Below, one piece after another: positions 8,546 through 18,129 of a stretch of 64,000 nucleotides of DNA; the stretch's first letter is position 1, and the number at the start of each line of letters is the position of its first letter. Source of the DNA: Zhongshania aliphaticivorans (GTDB lineage: Bacteria; Pseudomonadota; Gammaproteobacteria; Pseudomonadales; Spongiibacteraceae); NCBI RefSeq assembly GCF_001586255.1, contig NZ_CP014544.1:1705501-1769500 (forward strand), given 5' to 3'. The notes beneath the pieces are model-generated. The model ran no database searches. It was given only the letters and a program-made list of their open reading frames with translations, and had not been told where the DNA came from. The position numbers and the translations under genes were made by a program.

Positions 8546-8986
8546 TTGAAGCAGGTTGATACCAAAACGGTGCGTTTAAAGGCAATGGATTATCTGGCAC
8601 GGCGTGAGCATTCTCGCCGCGAATTGGCGCTTAAACTTGCGCGTAAATTCCCTGATAGCGATGAGCTTGATCGGGTTTTGGATACGCTGGCGGCAGACGG
8701 TCTACAGTCAGACCGGCGATTCACGGGCTCCTTTATTCGCCTGCGGGTGCAGGGCGGTTATGGGCCCCAGCGGATTCGCGCCGAGCTTCGGCAACGTGGC
8801 ATCAGTGATGCGTTAATTGTTGAACAATTTAGTGAACAGGATGTCGATTGGTTCGCAGTTGCCGAGGCGGTATTCCTGAAAAAATACGCCAATGTTAATT
8901 TAGATGACCCCCGAGAGCGGGCTAAATGCATACGCTATTTGCAGTATAAAGGTTATGACATAGAGCATATTAACGCCTTGCTCTAA
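8546..8986 (+). CDS. recX: RecX, regulator of RecA
   Basis: 146 residues with the three-helix repeats of RecX ('ALDYLARREHSRRELALKL'-like N-terminus, 'GYGPQRIRAELRQRGI', and the C-terminal 'KCIRYLQYKGYDIEHI'). RecX binds RecA filaments and limits recombinase activity. The frame starts with TTG at 8546; an ATG at 8585 would remove the first helix, so TTG is preferred. In most gammaproteobacteria recX follows recA directly. Here it stands alone after the divergent tad operon, and recA is not in the window. Confidence 0.9.
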   Translation: MKQVDTKTVRLKAMDYLARREHSRRELALKLARKFPDSDELDRVLDTLAADGLQSDRRFTGSFIRLRVQGGYGPQRIRAELRQRGISDALIVEQFSEQDVDWFAVAEAVFLKKYANVNLDDPRERAKCIRYLQYKGYDIEHINALL

Positions 8987-9047
8987 GGCACCTTGCACGG
9001 CAGGTGGTGGTTTATTTATACGTTTATTGCTATTAGGACTTAATGAA

Positions 9048-9473
9048 ATGAAAAAATTGAACGCCTTGGTGTTAGCGCTTGCGCTAAGTAGCAGTGGAGC
9101 TCCGGTCATTGCGCAAGTTGGGGGCGTAGACGCGGCGCGATTTGATGAGCTAACGACAAAGTTAAATTTGTCTGACCCTCAGCAGCAAAAGGTAAAGGTT
9201 TTAATGGCACGTTTCGCTGAAGATGCGGCCAGCGTTCGGGAGGGATTAATTGCGGTACAGCAAAATATTCGCACTGCCAATTTGGCGCGGCTCGACAACG
9301 CGGCTATTCTGCGTATGAGCAGCGAAGCGGGGCGCTTATCTGCTGCTCATACCGAAAGTTTACTAAAAACACAGCGCGATTTTTACGCCTTGCTCAGTGC
9401 CAAGCAAAAGCGCGAATACAATAAAATGCGCTCTGAAGCTTTGGCTCAACAGGCGACGCTCCCAAACAAGTGA
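9048..9473 (+). CDS. Spy/CpxP-like periplasmic helical protein
   Basis: 141 residues. The signal peptide 'MKKLNALVLALALSSSGAPVIAQ' is followed by an all-helical region with 'LTTKLNLSDPQQQKVKVLM' and 'LLSAKQKREYNKMRSEAL', which resembles the LTxxQ repeats of Spy/CpxP/ZraP periplasmic chaperone or metal-sensor proteins. Such proteins respond to envelope stress. No metal-binding cluster is obvious. The ATG at 9048 with AGGA upstream is preferred over the in-frame codon at 9027. It converges with the downstream protease gene. Confidence 0.6.
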   Translation: MKKLNALVLALALSSSGAPVIAQVGGVDAARFDELTTKLNLSDPQQQKVKVLMARFAEDAASVREGLIAVQQNIRTANLARLDNAAILRMSSEAGRLSAAHTESLLKTQRDFYALLSAKQKREYNKMRSEALAQQATLPNK

Positions 9474-9476
9474 GCA

Positions 9477-12440
9477 TTACAGTTGTTCAATACTGAAGTG
9501 TTCCGCCACTAACCAGTCGCTGAGTTCTGCTGCCTTGGCGGCATTACTCAGCACGGCAACGCTGGCGCCGCCCTTGTTAAGATAGCAATCACAGACTCGT
9601 TGTAAATCTGTAGCAGTGACCGCGAGCACGCGCTGCCGAAAAAGTCTGCGTTGCGCTAAGGTGCGGCCAAAGACATTGCTGTGGTGATCTTGTTTGGCTT
9701 CACCCGCCGGAGAGCCGGGCTTATCAATACTGCTGACCACCCCTAAAACTGCCTCCTCAAGCCCCTGATCCGATACCGCGGTGTTGAGCATCCAGTCTAT
9801 GGATTTATCGAAATCAGCCAGTGTGTCCTTAAGGCGTGGGTCTCGGTAAGAGTAAAAGCGGAATGCGGCGATGTTTGAGTCTTGTGATGCACCGCCGCCG
9901 TAGGCGCCACCTTGCTCGCGAATAACCCGGTGTAAAAACCCGTTTTTCATATAGGTGGCAAGTACCGTTAATATCGGTGCGTCAGGATGATCGGAGGGCA
10001 CGGTCGGATAGGCTTTGGCACAGAAGTTCACCTGCGAGTTCGCCACCCAAAATGCTTTTTTAACTTCTCGCACTGCCGGGTAACTAAAATTGCTTTTGGC
10101 TTGCGCATTAAAATCGTGCCAGAGTGGCGCGATTTCATCACACGAAGCGGCGAGACGGTCGGCTTCGGCAATAATCAATAGCTGGCGTTCAGCCTTGAGC
10201 ATTTTGCTGTGAATGGCAGCAAGTTGACTCATGAGTTTGCTTAATTCCGCAGGAGCGTCAATGCGCTCGCTCAGGCTTTTAAGCTGGCGGATACCGCTTA
10301 AGCCGCCTAAAGCCTCACTGATTTTAGCGATGGGGCTCATGCCTGCGCTGGCGGCAGTCATGGCGAGGCTGTGGCCATTGCCGGTGATGCTGGACTCGCG
10401 GCGGGCTTTGAGCTGAGCAACTAAGTCTTGAACTCGATCAGACTCATCAAAGCGCAGGGTTTCTAAGGTGTCACGCATAAGCTGGGCTTGCGCGCTGGCG
10501 TTGCGCAGCAGGGCTTTAGATGACAATACCAAATAGGCTTTTAGTTGCTGTTCGTCATTAATATCGCCACGCATGCTGGTATAGGCGCTGATGCCACCAC
10601 AGACTTGCGCTTGGCGCGCTTGCACTTGGAGATAGTCTTGATCGCCGAGGCCCAGTTCAGTCAGCACTTGGGTGTATATGGAGAGCAGGGATAGCTCTTC
10701 GTCATCCAAATCTGGCAGGGCAATCAATAATTGCTGATATACCAACCCGTTGGTGCCGCGGCCGTACCGGGTATAGGGCAAGCTGCCGAATTGGGCCTGC
10801 TCGCTGTGGAGGGCCGGCATGTCTAAGGGCACGTCTGCCAAAGTCACTTTGGGCAGTATGCTGTCATCTTCTTCAAGGGCTTGGCGTTCAATTAAGGCGC
10901 TTGCCTGGTCGATAATGGCTTGTTTTTCTTCAGCACTTAAATTGGCCTTAATATCAGCTAAGCGCTGTTTCTCAGCCTGTTCAATGCGCTGCTGAATATT
11001 TTCGTCGGGGCTCATCACCAAGGTGACGCGATGGGGGTTGTCTATTAGCGATTGCGCCAATTGTTTAATGTAGTCAGGTTTTGCTGCTCGTTCGCGCAAA
11101 GCTTGTAATGCCGGGTCTAAATTCAGCAGTTCAATGGGCTTGCCACGGTGAGTAGCACTGCCCAGTGCCGTTAAAATAAGTTGCAGGCCATAGGGATAGC
11201 CGTCGCCGCCGATTTCCCGCTGCTGCAGTTCTAATTGATGCAAAACCGCATCAACATCCTCTTTGGCAATGCCGTTTTTAGCAACATCGCGCAGGGTGTC
11301 TAAAACCAAGGCTTCGACTTCTTCTACTTTGGCGGCGCTGCTGCCTTCGAGTCCACAGGCAAACACCATTTCTCGCATGGAGTCTTCTAGCCCGCACATG
11401 GGCGAGGGCGAACTCCCCAAGGTGCTGGTCTCTAGGGCGTGGAGCAAAGGGCTGGCGCTATTGTCGAGTAAAACCCCGGCAAGCAGTTGGGCTTCCAATA
11501 AGGTCTCTAATTGGGTGCTTTTGCCCAGCAGCCACGAGACCACGATATGGGTTTTGTCGCCTTTGTTTTCAGCGGCCGGCAGTGGGTAGCTCTCTTGCAC
11601 GCGAATCGGCGCGTGGTAGCGCTTCTCGTTACCGACGGCAATATGGCTGTCGATGGCCTCAAAGCGCGCCAAGGCCAGTTCTTCAAAGCGCGCCTGATGT
11701 TCGGCGGCGGGTATGTCGCCAAAGGTCATGAAAATGGCATTGCTAGGATGGTAGTGACTCTCATAAAAGGACTTGAGCTGGTCATAGCTGAGATCGGGGA
11801 TGTCTTCAGGTTCCCCGCCGCTGTTGTAGTGGTAGGTGGTGCTGGGGAATAAGTATTTGCAGAGCGTGTGCCAGAGCTGGCTGGAAATCGAGCTCATTGC
11901 ACCTTTCATTTCATTGAACACGACACCCTTATATTCCAACTCAGAATCAGGGTTGCCCGCCTCTTTGAATTCGAGGCGGTGGCCTTCTTGGGCGAAATCT
12001 AGGGGGTGGAGACGGGAGAAAAACACCGCGTCCATATAAACCTGTAGCAGGTTTTCAAAATCTTTGCGATTGCTGCTGGCAAAGGGGTAGGCCGTCCAGT
12101 CGGAGCTGGTAAAGGCGTTCATGAAGCTGTTCAGCGAGCGCCGGATCATCATGAAAAATGGGTCGCGAACAGGGTATTTTTCGCTGCCGCACAGCGCCGT
12201 GTGCTCCAATATATGAGCCACGCCACTGGAATCTTTGGGCACGGTGCGCAGCGCCACTAAAAAAACGTTCTCGGGGTTGTCGCTGGCAATGTGGTAGTGG
12301 CTAGCACCGGTTTTGATGTGTTGATACTCCGCGATACTCACGCCGAGAGCAGGTATTTCTTCGCTACTGATTAAGGTAAAACTGGGGAAGGCTGCGGGGC
12401 TTGTGGGATTTGCTGTTGCGACAGGCGCTGCTTGAGTCAT
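9477..12440 (-). CDS. PreP-type M16C zinc metalloprotease
   Basis: 987 residues, the size of presequence protease/Cym1 family members. The inverted zinc motif HxxEH is His76-Ile-Leu-Glu79-His80 ('HILEHTALCGSEKYPVRDPF'). The M16C-associated domain occupies roughly residues 480-730, and the C-terminal inactive M16 half contains 'VIREQGGAYGGGA'. No signal peptide is present, so the enzyme is probably cytoplasmic and degrades short unfolded peptides. It is transcribed alone, convergent with the Spy-like gene (gap of 3 bp). Confidence 0.9.
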   Translation of the reverse strand: MTQAAPVATANPTSPAAFPSFTLISSEEIPALGVSIAEYQHIKTGASHYHIASDNPENVFLVALRTVPKDSSGVAHILEHTALCGSEKYPVRDPFFMMIRRSLNSFMNAFTSSDWTAYPFASSNRKDFENLLQVYMDAVFFSRLHPLDFAQEGHRLEFKEAGNPDSELEYKGVVFNEMKGAMSSISSQLWHTLCKYLFPSTTYHYNSGGEPEDIPDLSYDQLKSFYESHYHPSNAIFMTFGDIPAAEHQARFEELALARFEAIDSHIAVGNEKRYHAPIRVQESYPLPAAENKGDKTHIVVSWLLGKSTQLETLLEAQLLAGVLLDNSASPLLHALETSTLGSSPSPMCGLEDSMREMVFACGLEGSSAAKVEEVEALVLDTLRDVAKNGIAKEDVDAVLHQLELQQREIGGDGYPYGLQLILTALGSATHRGKPIELLNLDPALQALRERAAKPDYIKQLAQSLIDNPHRVTLVMSPDENIQQRIEQAEKQRLADIKANLSAEEKQAIIDQASALIERQALEEDDSILPKVTLADVPLDMPALHSEQAQFGSLPYTRYGRGTNGLVYQQLLIALPDLDDEELSLLSIYTQVLTELGLGDQDYLQVQARQAQVCGGISAYTSMRGDINDEQQLKAYLVLSSKALLRNASAQAQLMRDTLETLRFDESDRVQDLVAQLKARRESSITGNGHSLAMTAASAGMSPIAKISEALGGLSGIRQLKSLSERIDAPAELSKLMSQLAAIHSKMLKAERQLLIIAEADRLAASCDEIAPLWHDFNAQAKSNFSYPAVREVKKAFWVANSQVNFCAKAYPTVPSDHPDAPILTVLATYMKNGFLHRVIREQGGAYGGGASQDSNIAAFRFYSYRDPRLKDTLADFDKSIDWMLNTAVSDQGLEEAVLGVVSSIDKPGSPAGEAKQDHHSNVFGRTLAQRRLFRQRVLAVTATDLQRVCDCYLNKGGASVAVLSNAAKAAELSDWLVAEHFSIEQL

Positions 12441-12522
12441 GCTTTATCCAAATGTCAGAGTGTTGGGCGGTGCTATTAATAAGTCTAGCATTCTAGCGGG
12501 TGAGAAAGGGCTTGCCTATGAC

Positions 12523-13383
12523 TTATCGCGCGGCCGCTCTTGGTGAGGCACTGAGTTTGTCTAGGTCAAATTTAATACGGTAAATCTTTGGCCAGAGTTT
12601 TCCGGTAACCAGCCAGCTGTCGTCGTCTGGGTCGTAGGCAACGCCATTTAATACCGCCTCGGGGTCGAGAGTGGTCGACTGCGCGGCGTCAAGGGCGAGG
12701 ACGCTGAGATCGACTTTGGCGAATACCTCGCCAGTGAAGGCGTGAATAATAAGTAGGTGCTGCTTATGCCATTGATTGGCAATAATGTAGTCGCCTCGGC
12801 ATTCTAGCTCGTTTAATTGATCCACCGGGGCGCCATTATCGCTAACGCTTAGCGTGTGACTGAGTGTGAGGGTGTTGGCATCGAACCACTGCAGTTGATC
12901 GCTACCGTTACTCATTACTAGATAATCACCACGCTCCTTATGAATACTGGCGCACAAGCCCCAGCCTTGGCCCTCATAGTTGAAAACACCCAGTAACGTA
13001 AAGTGATGGGGGTCCACTACTAAGCCTTTGCCTGCACGCCAAGTGAGAATATAAAGCTTGCCGCGGTATAGGCTTAGGCCTTCTGCGAAGAGGTTGCTTG
13101 GCAGCACCGTGCCGGTAATGCTGTCTTCAGGCTTGGGTGGGAAGGCGCGGGACACAATTTTTGAGTGGCCGTATAAGCCGCTGCTTTCGTAGAGCCTGCC
13201 CTGATAAAGCTCGAGGCCCTGCGTGAATAAAGCGGGTTGGTGGGGGTAGCTGCCGATCAGGGTGTAGTCGATACTTTTGGCCGCAAGGGCGTTAACCGAG
13301 CCAAATAGCGCGGCCAACAGGCAAAGTAGGTGTGTGGTGGATTGATAAAATAAGCGATTTGCTAGTCGAGTGGATTTGCGCAT
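12523..13383 (-). CDS. Glutaminyl-peptide cyclotransferase (plant/bacterial type)
   Basis: 286 residues. A signal peptide (to about residue 35) is followed by a five-bladed propeller domain of the Glu_cyclase_2 family: 'LIGSYPHQPALFTQGLELYQ', 'ESSGLYGHSKI', 'LFAEGLSLYRGKLYILTWR', 'ELECRGDYIIANQWHKQHLL', and a final 'VLNGVAYDPDDDSWLVTGK'. The enzyme converts N-terminal Gln to pyroglutamate on exported peptides or proteins. No partner gene is evident; it lies between the M16C protease and mnmC, both on the same strand. Confidence 0.88.
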   Translation of the reverse strand: MRKSTRLANRLFYQSTTHLLCLLAALFGSVNALAAKSIDYTLIGSYPHQPALFTQGLELYQGRLYESSGLYGHSKIVSRAFPPKPEDSITGTVLPSNLFAEGLSLYRGKLYILTWRAGKGLVVDPHHFTLLGVFNYEGQGWGLCASIHKERGDYLVMSNGSDQLQWFDANTLTLSHTLSVSDNGAPVDQLNELECRGDYIIANQWHKQHLLIIHAFTGEVFAKVDLSVLALDAAQSTTLDPEAVLNGVAYDPDDDSWLVTGKLWPKIYRIKFDLDKLSASPRAAAR

Positions 13384-13462
13384 GGCGACATCATCGTCAA
13401 GTTAGTGTGTCTATCATACAGACTGTGCGGGCATTCGCTAGCGCGTCTGCTCTTGTTGCGAT

Positions 13463-15490
13463 TTAAACTAGCTGGGAGCGAATCAGCTTGCGAATAATAA
13501 AACGTGCAGGAGAGAGCGCTTCGCACAGCTGTCTGGGCAGTGGGCGAACTTCATTGGCAATATAACTTGCCAGCAATTCGGCGCAGAGTGGTGTGGACGT
13601 TAGGCCACGGGAGCCATGGGCGACATTAATGTATAGATTGGGGTGGTTGGCCGCAGCAATAGGGATTTTGCGGCGGGCGTCCTTTGTTAAGCCCTTGTAG
13701 TTTGTTTTGAATTCTTCTATGCGGGGCACTGCGCCAACGATTGGCATATAGTCCGTGCTCGCGCAGCGCAGTGCCGCGCGGCCACCAACTGCCACTGCGT
13801 CGGGTTTGAGCAAACCGGCGGCGAGATGACTAAGTTGCTTGAGGTTCCAGTCGTGATCGACAGGCATTAGCGCACAGTCTTTATTGTGAAGATCAAAGCT
13901 CGCACCGATACAAAACTGTTCATTCATCGCTGGTGCTAAATACCCTTCATGGCAAATCACGCATGTTGGGGACTGGTTTAGTGCCTCGGCAGGCAAATAA
14001 CTCAGTTGCCCACGAATACTTTTCAGGGGCAGGGGGCTGGTTTGGGCAAAATGGCTAGCGTCATTGCTATTGGCAATAACGACAGTGTCAGCTTGCTGAA
14101 TACAGTGCTGCTGATCATCTAAAAGTTGCCATACGCCCTCGTGGTGAGTCAGCGCTAAGGCTGCAGTATTGTTAAGCAGTGTAATATTGGGGTGGTTGAG
14201 CATGGCATGGCAAACGCTCGGCGGCGACAACCAACCAGCGTCGGGGTAATAAAATGCCTGGCCGCTAAGGGAGACCCCAGACTTGGCGTAGAGCTCGTCG
14301 TCGCTGAGAAATTGCAGCCAATCTTGATTATTTAGCAGCACTTTGAGTTTGTTAAATTGCTTTATTTCGCGCTCAGATTTTACTAGCTGCAGAACGCCAC
14401 AGAGTTCACCGTCTATGCGCCCCTGGCTCAATAGGCTTCGGTAATGATTGAGGGCAAACAGAAAACTGCCGAGGTTAAATTGATTTAGGTCGCCAGGGGC
14501 GGCAGACAGCTTGGTATACAAAATACCTTGGGGGTTTCCCGAAGCGCCGCTGGCGGGCGTATGGCGTTCAATAACCGTGACCCGATAGCCGCGCTGTGCG
14601 AGCGCGTTGGCAGTGCTGCAACCGGCAAGGCCGGCGCCAATCACTACAATATGTTTAGCCTGCTGTTTAGGTCTAGGTAAATGCCAGGGCACATTAACCG
14701 GAGCGGGTTGCGGGGTGCTGCTGGCGATGTCATGAGGCAGGTGGCCCCATAGGATTTGCTGCGTGGCGTCATACGCCTTGATTTTTTCTAGACTAAAGCC
14801 CTGGGCGCGCAAGCCTGGTTCCCAAAAATCAGCTGCGGCGGCAAAACTACTGCCCGGCTTGCTTAAGGCGGCCATACTGGCAAACAGCGTCTCTTGCGGC
14901 TTGACTTCATTATTGGCGGGGGGCGCGTCATTTAAAAACCACGCATCGGCATACGCTACACTGTTAAGCTTATCGTTAGCGGCCGAACTCGGCGCGTCAA
15001 GCAAGGCGGGAAGGCAGTCGTGCGCATTGCCAAACAGCAAATCCAAGCAAACTTGTGCACTATTCAACAATCTACGGTGATGGCCCAGTAACAGCGGTGG
15101 ATAATTGTGCTGTAGTATAGCGGCCAGAGATGCGAGTTCTGGCCAGCTCGCGTGGACGCGGCGTAATTGCTCTGCGGAGTAGGGGCGCTCCTCTATTGAA
15201 ACGTAGTGAAGTTGCCAGTTTGGGGGCGCCGTTTGCTGCCATAATTGCCACGCCAGTAGAAAGTTCAGGCCGGTGCCGAAACCTGTTTCAATAATAGTGA
15301 ATCTTCCTGCAGTTTCTCTGTCCAGAGCAGACCAACGTTCGGCGAGTCTATTGTGGGACAAAAATACATGGCGGCATTTATCAAGCTCGCCTTCATGGGG
15401 GCCATGCATTTCGCTGGAGGCTGGGCCATTATCGCCCCAAACTGGTTTTGCGCTGGGTATCGAGTAAGGATTGTTTTGTTTGGTGGCCAT
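13463..15490 (-). CDS. mnmC: MnmC, bifunctional tRNA mnm5s2U34 methyltransferase / FAD oxidoreductase
   Basis: 675 residues, matching the full two-domain protein. The N-terminal part (about 1-250) is the SAM-dependent methyltransferase with 'FTIIETGFGTGLNFLLAWQLW' as SAM site. The C-terminal part (about 275-650) is the FAD-dependent demodification domain with 'IVVIGAGLAGCSTANALAQR' as dinucleotide fold. It finishes mnm5s2U at the wobble base of tRNAs for Lys, Glu and Gln. The ATG at 15490 is divergent from oppA with 74 bp between. Confidence 0.95.
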   Translation of the reverse strand: MATKQNNPYSIPSAKPVWGDNGPASSEMHGPHEGELDKCRHVFLSHNRLAERWSALDRETAGRFTIIETGFGTGLNFLLAWQLWQQTAPPNWQLHYVSIEERPYSAEQLRRVHASWPELASLAAILQHNYPPLLLGHHRRLLNSAQVCLDLLFGNAHDCLPALLDAPSSAANDKLNSVAYADAWFLNDAPPANNEVKPQETLFASMAALSKPGSSFAAAADFWEPGLRAQGFSLEKIKAYDATQQILWGHLPHDIASSTPQPAPVNVPWHLPRPKQQAKHIVVIGAGLAGCSTANALAQRGYRVTVIERHTPASGASGNPQGILYTKLSAAPGDLNQFNLGSFLFALNHYRSLLSQGRIDGELCGVLQLVKSEREIKQFNKLKVLLNNQDWLQFLSDDELYAKSGVSLSGQAFYYPDAGWLSPPSVCHAMLNHPNITLLNNTAALALTHHEGVWQLLDDQQHCIQQADTVVIANSNDASHFAQTSPLPLKSIRGQLSYLPAEALNQSPTCVICHEGYLAPAMNEQFCIGASFDLHNKDCALMPVDHDWNLKQLSHLAAGLLKPDAVAVGGRAALRCASTDYMPIVGAVPRIEEFKTNYKGLTKDARRKIPIAAANHPNLYINVAHGSRGLTSTPLCAELLASYIANEVRPLPRQLCEALSPARFIIRKLIRSQLV

Positions 15491-15564
15491 TATAAAGTGG
15501 ATGTCAGCACTAGCAGGGAAAGTATTGTAACAGTGAATATGAGCAAAACCTTGGTGTATAAATT

Positions 15565-17178
15565 TTGTTGATTTGGAAACGGTGGTGTAACAGCCTTGCG
15601 GTGTGTGTTTTGCTGCTTGTGGCCGGTCAGGGGTGGACCCAGGCCGTGGATGCAGACAAGGCTAAGGTCACTTTGGCGCTCGCCACTGAGCCGCCAACCC
15701 TCAATAGTGCGGTGGCTACCGACACAATTGCGAGTTTTATCCTGGCGCACTTAATGGAAGGCCTTCTCGTCTACGGCCCCGACGGTGAACTTGCGCCCGG
15801 TGTGGCGCTGCGCTGGCAATTAGATGCCGATGGCGCGCACTTCTGGTTGCGAGAGGACGCCCGCTGGAGCGACGGCAAGCCGGTGACCGCGCACGACTTT
15901 GTGTTTGCCTGGCGGCATGCTTTAAATCCGAAAACGGCGTCACAATACGCGTTTATTTTTTATCCAATTAAAAACGCTGAGGCGGTGAATGAGGGCAAAC
16001 TCGCCCCAAGTGAACTCGGTGTGCGTGCCATTTCAGATACTGAACTAAAAGTAGAATTTGGCAGCCCCTGTCCCTACTTCCTGAGCTTGACGGCGTTCAT
16101 GACGTTTTTACCGCTACGTGAGGATGTGTTGGCGCAGTGGGGTGGGCGCTATGCCGCCGACGCGGATAAACTTACGGTAAATGGGCCATACCTATTAACC
16201 AAGTGGGTACACGGCGCTCATTTGCAACTGCGTAAAAATCCCCAGTATTGGCATTCGGCGTCGGTGCGGATTAACGAAATTGATATGCCGTATATTACCG
16301 CCGACCCAAGCTCCCAGTTTAATCTATTTCGCGATCAGCAAATTGCCATGGCCCCGCTGGATACCGGGCTATTAAGCGAGGCGGTAAAACGGGGTTTTGA
16401 TATTGAGTATTTTCACACCGGTTCCCTTTATTTTTTGGAGTTTAATTTCCGTGAGGGTCGGATAACGGCCAATCGGGCCTTTCGTAAAGCGGTTCAACGT
16501 TTGATTGACCCCGCCGTGCTGGTAAATAAAATTATTGGCTTGCCGGGTATTCAGCCCGCGTATTCATTGTTTCCGGTTACGGTTAAGGGTTTAAAGCGCA
16601 GCTTTCGCGAAGAGTACCCAGTCTTGCGGGTTGATCCTGATATTGCCGCAGCCCGGGCCTATATTCGCAAAGCCAAAGCTGAATTGGGAATAAGTGAAAT
16701 ACCGCCGTTAATGTTGTTGGCAGGAGACAGTCCGCGCGCCTTGCAAGAGGCCGAGTACTATCAATATTTATTTAAAAATGGCTTGGGCATAGAGCTGCGT
16801 ATTGACCAGCAGGTTTTTAAACAGCGCCTAGAAAAAATGCGGCGCGGCGACTTCGATTTAGTGTCGGCGGCCTGGGGGCCAGACTATGACGACATTATGA
16901 CCTTTGCCGATTTGTTTGCCTCGTGGAATGACAATAACCGTGGCCGCTATAATAACGCGCTCTACGATCGCTGGATTCGTGTCGCCCAGAACAGTAACGA
17001 CCCCCGTACGCGTTTTAATGCCATGGCCCAGATCCAACGCATTGTGGTTGACGACGTGCCTATATTACCCACCTATGAAAACGGCGCACTGTATGTGCAA
17101 AACCCGCGATTGCGCGGCGTGCGCCGCAATATTTTTGGCGGCGATCCCTTGTTTCGCTATGCATGGATCGAGCGCTAA
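15565..17178 (+). CDS. oppA: Oligopeptide ABC importer, periplasmic binding protein (OppA-like)
   Basis: 537 residues, SBP_bac_5 family. The signal peptide 'LIWKRWCNSLAVCVLLLVAG' ends near 'TQA'; then 'LALATEPPTLNSAVATDTIA', 'DARWSDGKPVTAHDFVFAWR' and 'DFDLVSAAWGPDYDDIMTFA', which are typical of OppA/MppA. The frame begins with TTG (15565); no ATG fits a signal peptide in this frame and the ribosome-binding site is weak, so the exact start is uncertain. It is the first gene of a complete five-gene importer, 3 bp before oppB. Confidence 0.88.
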   Translation: MLIWKRWCNSLAVCVLLLVAGQGWTQAVDADKAKVTLALATEPPTLNSAVATDTIASFILAHLMEGLLVYGPDGELAPGVALRWQLDADGAHFWLREDARWSDGKPVTAHDFVFAWRHALNPKTASQYAFIFYPIKNAEAVNEGKLAPSELGVRAISDTELKVEFGSPCPYFLSLTAFMTFLPLREDVLAQWGGRYAADADKLTVNGPYLLTKWVHGAHLQLRKNPQYWHSASVRINEIDMPYITADPSSQFNLFRDQQIAMAPLDTGLLSEAVKRGFDIEYFHTGSLYFLEFNFREGRITANRAFRKAVQRLIDPAVLVNKIIGLPGIQPAYSLFPVTVKGLKRSFREEYPVLRVDPDIAAARAYIRKAKAELGISEIPPLMLLAGDSPRALQEAEYYQYLFKNGLGIELRIDQQVFKQRLEKMRRGDFDLVSAAWGPDYDDIMTFADLFASWNDNNRGRYNNALYDRWIRVAQNSNDPRTRFNAMAQIQRIVVDDVPILPTYENGALYVQNPRLRGVRRNIFGGDPLFRYAWIER

Positions 17179-17181
17179 ACC

Positions 17182-18129
17182 ATGCTGAAATTTATTGCTA
17201 AGCGACTTTTGTCCGGTGCGATAACCATTTGGTTTATCGCAACAGCAACCTTTTTTGCCATGCACGCGGTGCCGGGCGACCCTTTGACCCAAGAAAAGGC
17301 CATGTCACCTGCAGTGAGAGCGCAGTTAGAGGCGCGCTACGGTTTAGACAAACCCTTGATTGAGCAGTACCAGTTGTTTTTGGGCAATATGCTGCAGGGT
17401 GATTTTGGTATTTCCTTTACCCAAGAAAACCGCAAAGTTAACGACATTATTAGTAAGCATTTCCCCATTTCCGCAATTTTGGGCCTTGCCGCGGTGCTGA
17501 TTGCCCTGGTCGGCGGGGTGGCGGCGGGCACTGTGGCTGCCTATTACCGGAATCGTTGGCCAGATCGTTTGGTGATGATCGGGGTTATTGCCGCGATTTC
17601 CGTGCCGGGGTTTGTCATCGCTGGCTTGGCGCAGTTAATTATTGTGGCCATGAATAATGCCGCAGGCAAAACCTTGCTGCCCGTGGCTGGCTGGGGAAGT
17701 GTCAATCATATTTGGGTGCCGGCGCTGGTCTTGGGCTTGGGCACCATGGCGTATTTGAGCCGCATTATGCGAGCCTCGATGTTGGAGGTTTTGAGCGCAG
17801 ATTTTAATACCGCAGCCAAGGCCAAGGGTGTCCATGGTTTGCGCTTGTTTTGGCATCATCAATTGCGCAATGCGGTATTGCCGGTGGTCACTGAGTTGGG
17901 GCCGACGATTGCCGGGGTGACTACGGGCGGTTTTGTGGTGGAGTTAATTTTTGCGATTCCCGGTCTGGGCCGTTACTTTGTGCAAGCGGTTCAGCAATTG
18001 GACTACACCGTGATCATGGGCACGACAGTCTTTTACGGCGCGTTCTTAGTCTTGGTGGTGGTGTTGGTGGATATCAGTTATGGCCTAATTGACCCGCGTA
18101 TTCGGCTCCATGGCGGGGGTGGTCGCTAA
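17182..18129 (+). CDS. oppB: Oligopeptide ABC importer permease OppB
   Basis: 315 residues with six membrane segments and the binding-protein-dependent transport signature 'AAKAKGVHGLRLFWHHQLRN' (EAA loop that contacts the ATPases). The N-terminal 'AKRLLSGAITIWFIATATFF' and 'HAVPGDPL' are the standard OppB/DppB start. Its stop codon overlaps the oppC start (TAATG), so translation is coupled. Confidence 0.93.
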   Translation: MLKFIAKRLLSGAITIWFIATATFFAMHAVPGDPLTQEKAMSPAVRAQLEARYGLDKPLIEQYQLFLGNMLQGDFGISFTQENRKVNDIISKHFPISAILGLAAVLIALVGGVAAGTVAAYYRNRWPDRLVMIGVIAAISVPGFVIAGLAQLIIVAMNNAAGKTLLPVAGWGSVNHIWVPALVLGLGTMAYLSRIMRASMLEVLSADFNTAAKAKGVHGLRLFWHHQLRNAVLPVVTELGPTIAGVTTGGFVVELIFAIPGLGRYFVQAVQQLDYTVIMGTTVFYGAFLVLVVVLVDISYGLIDPRIRLHGGGGR

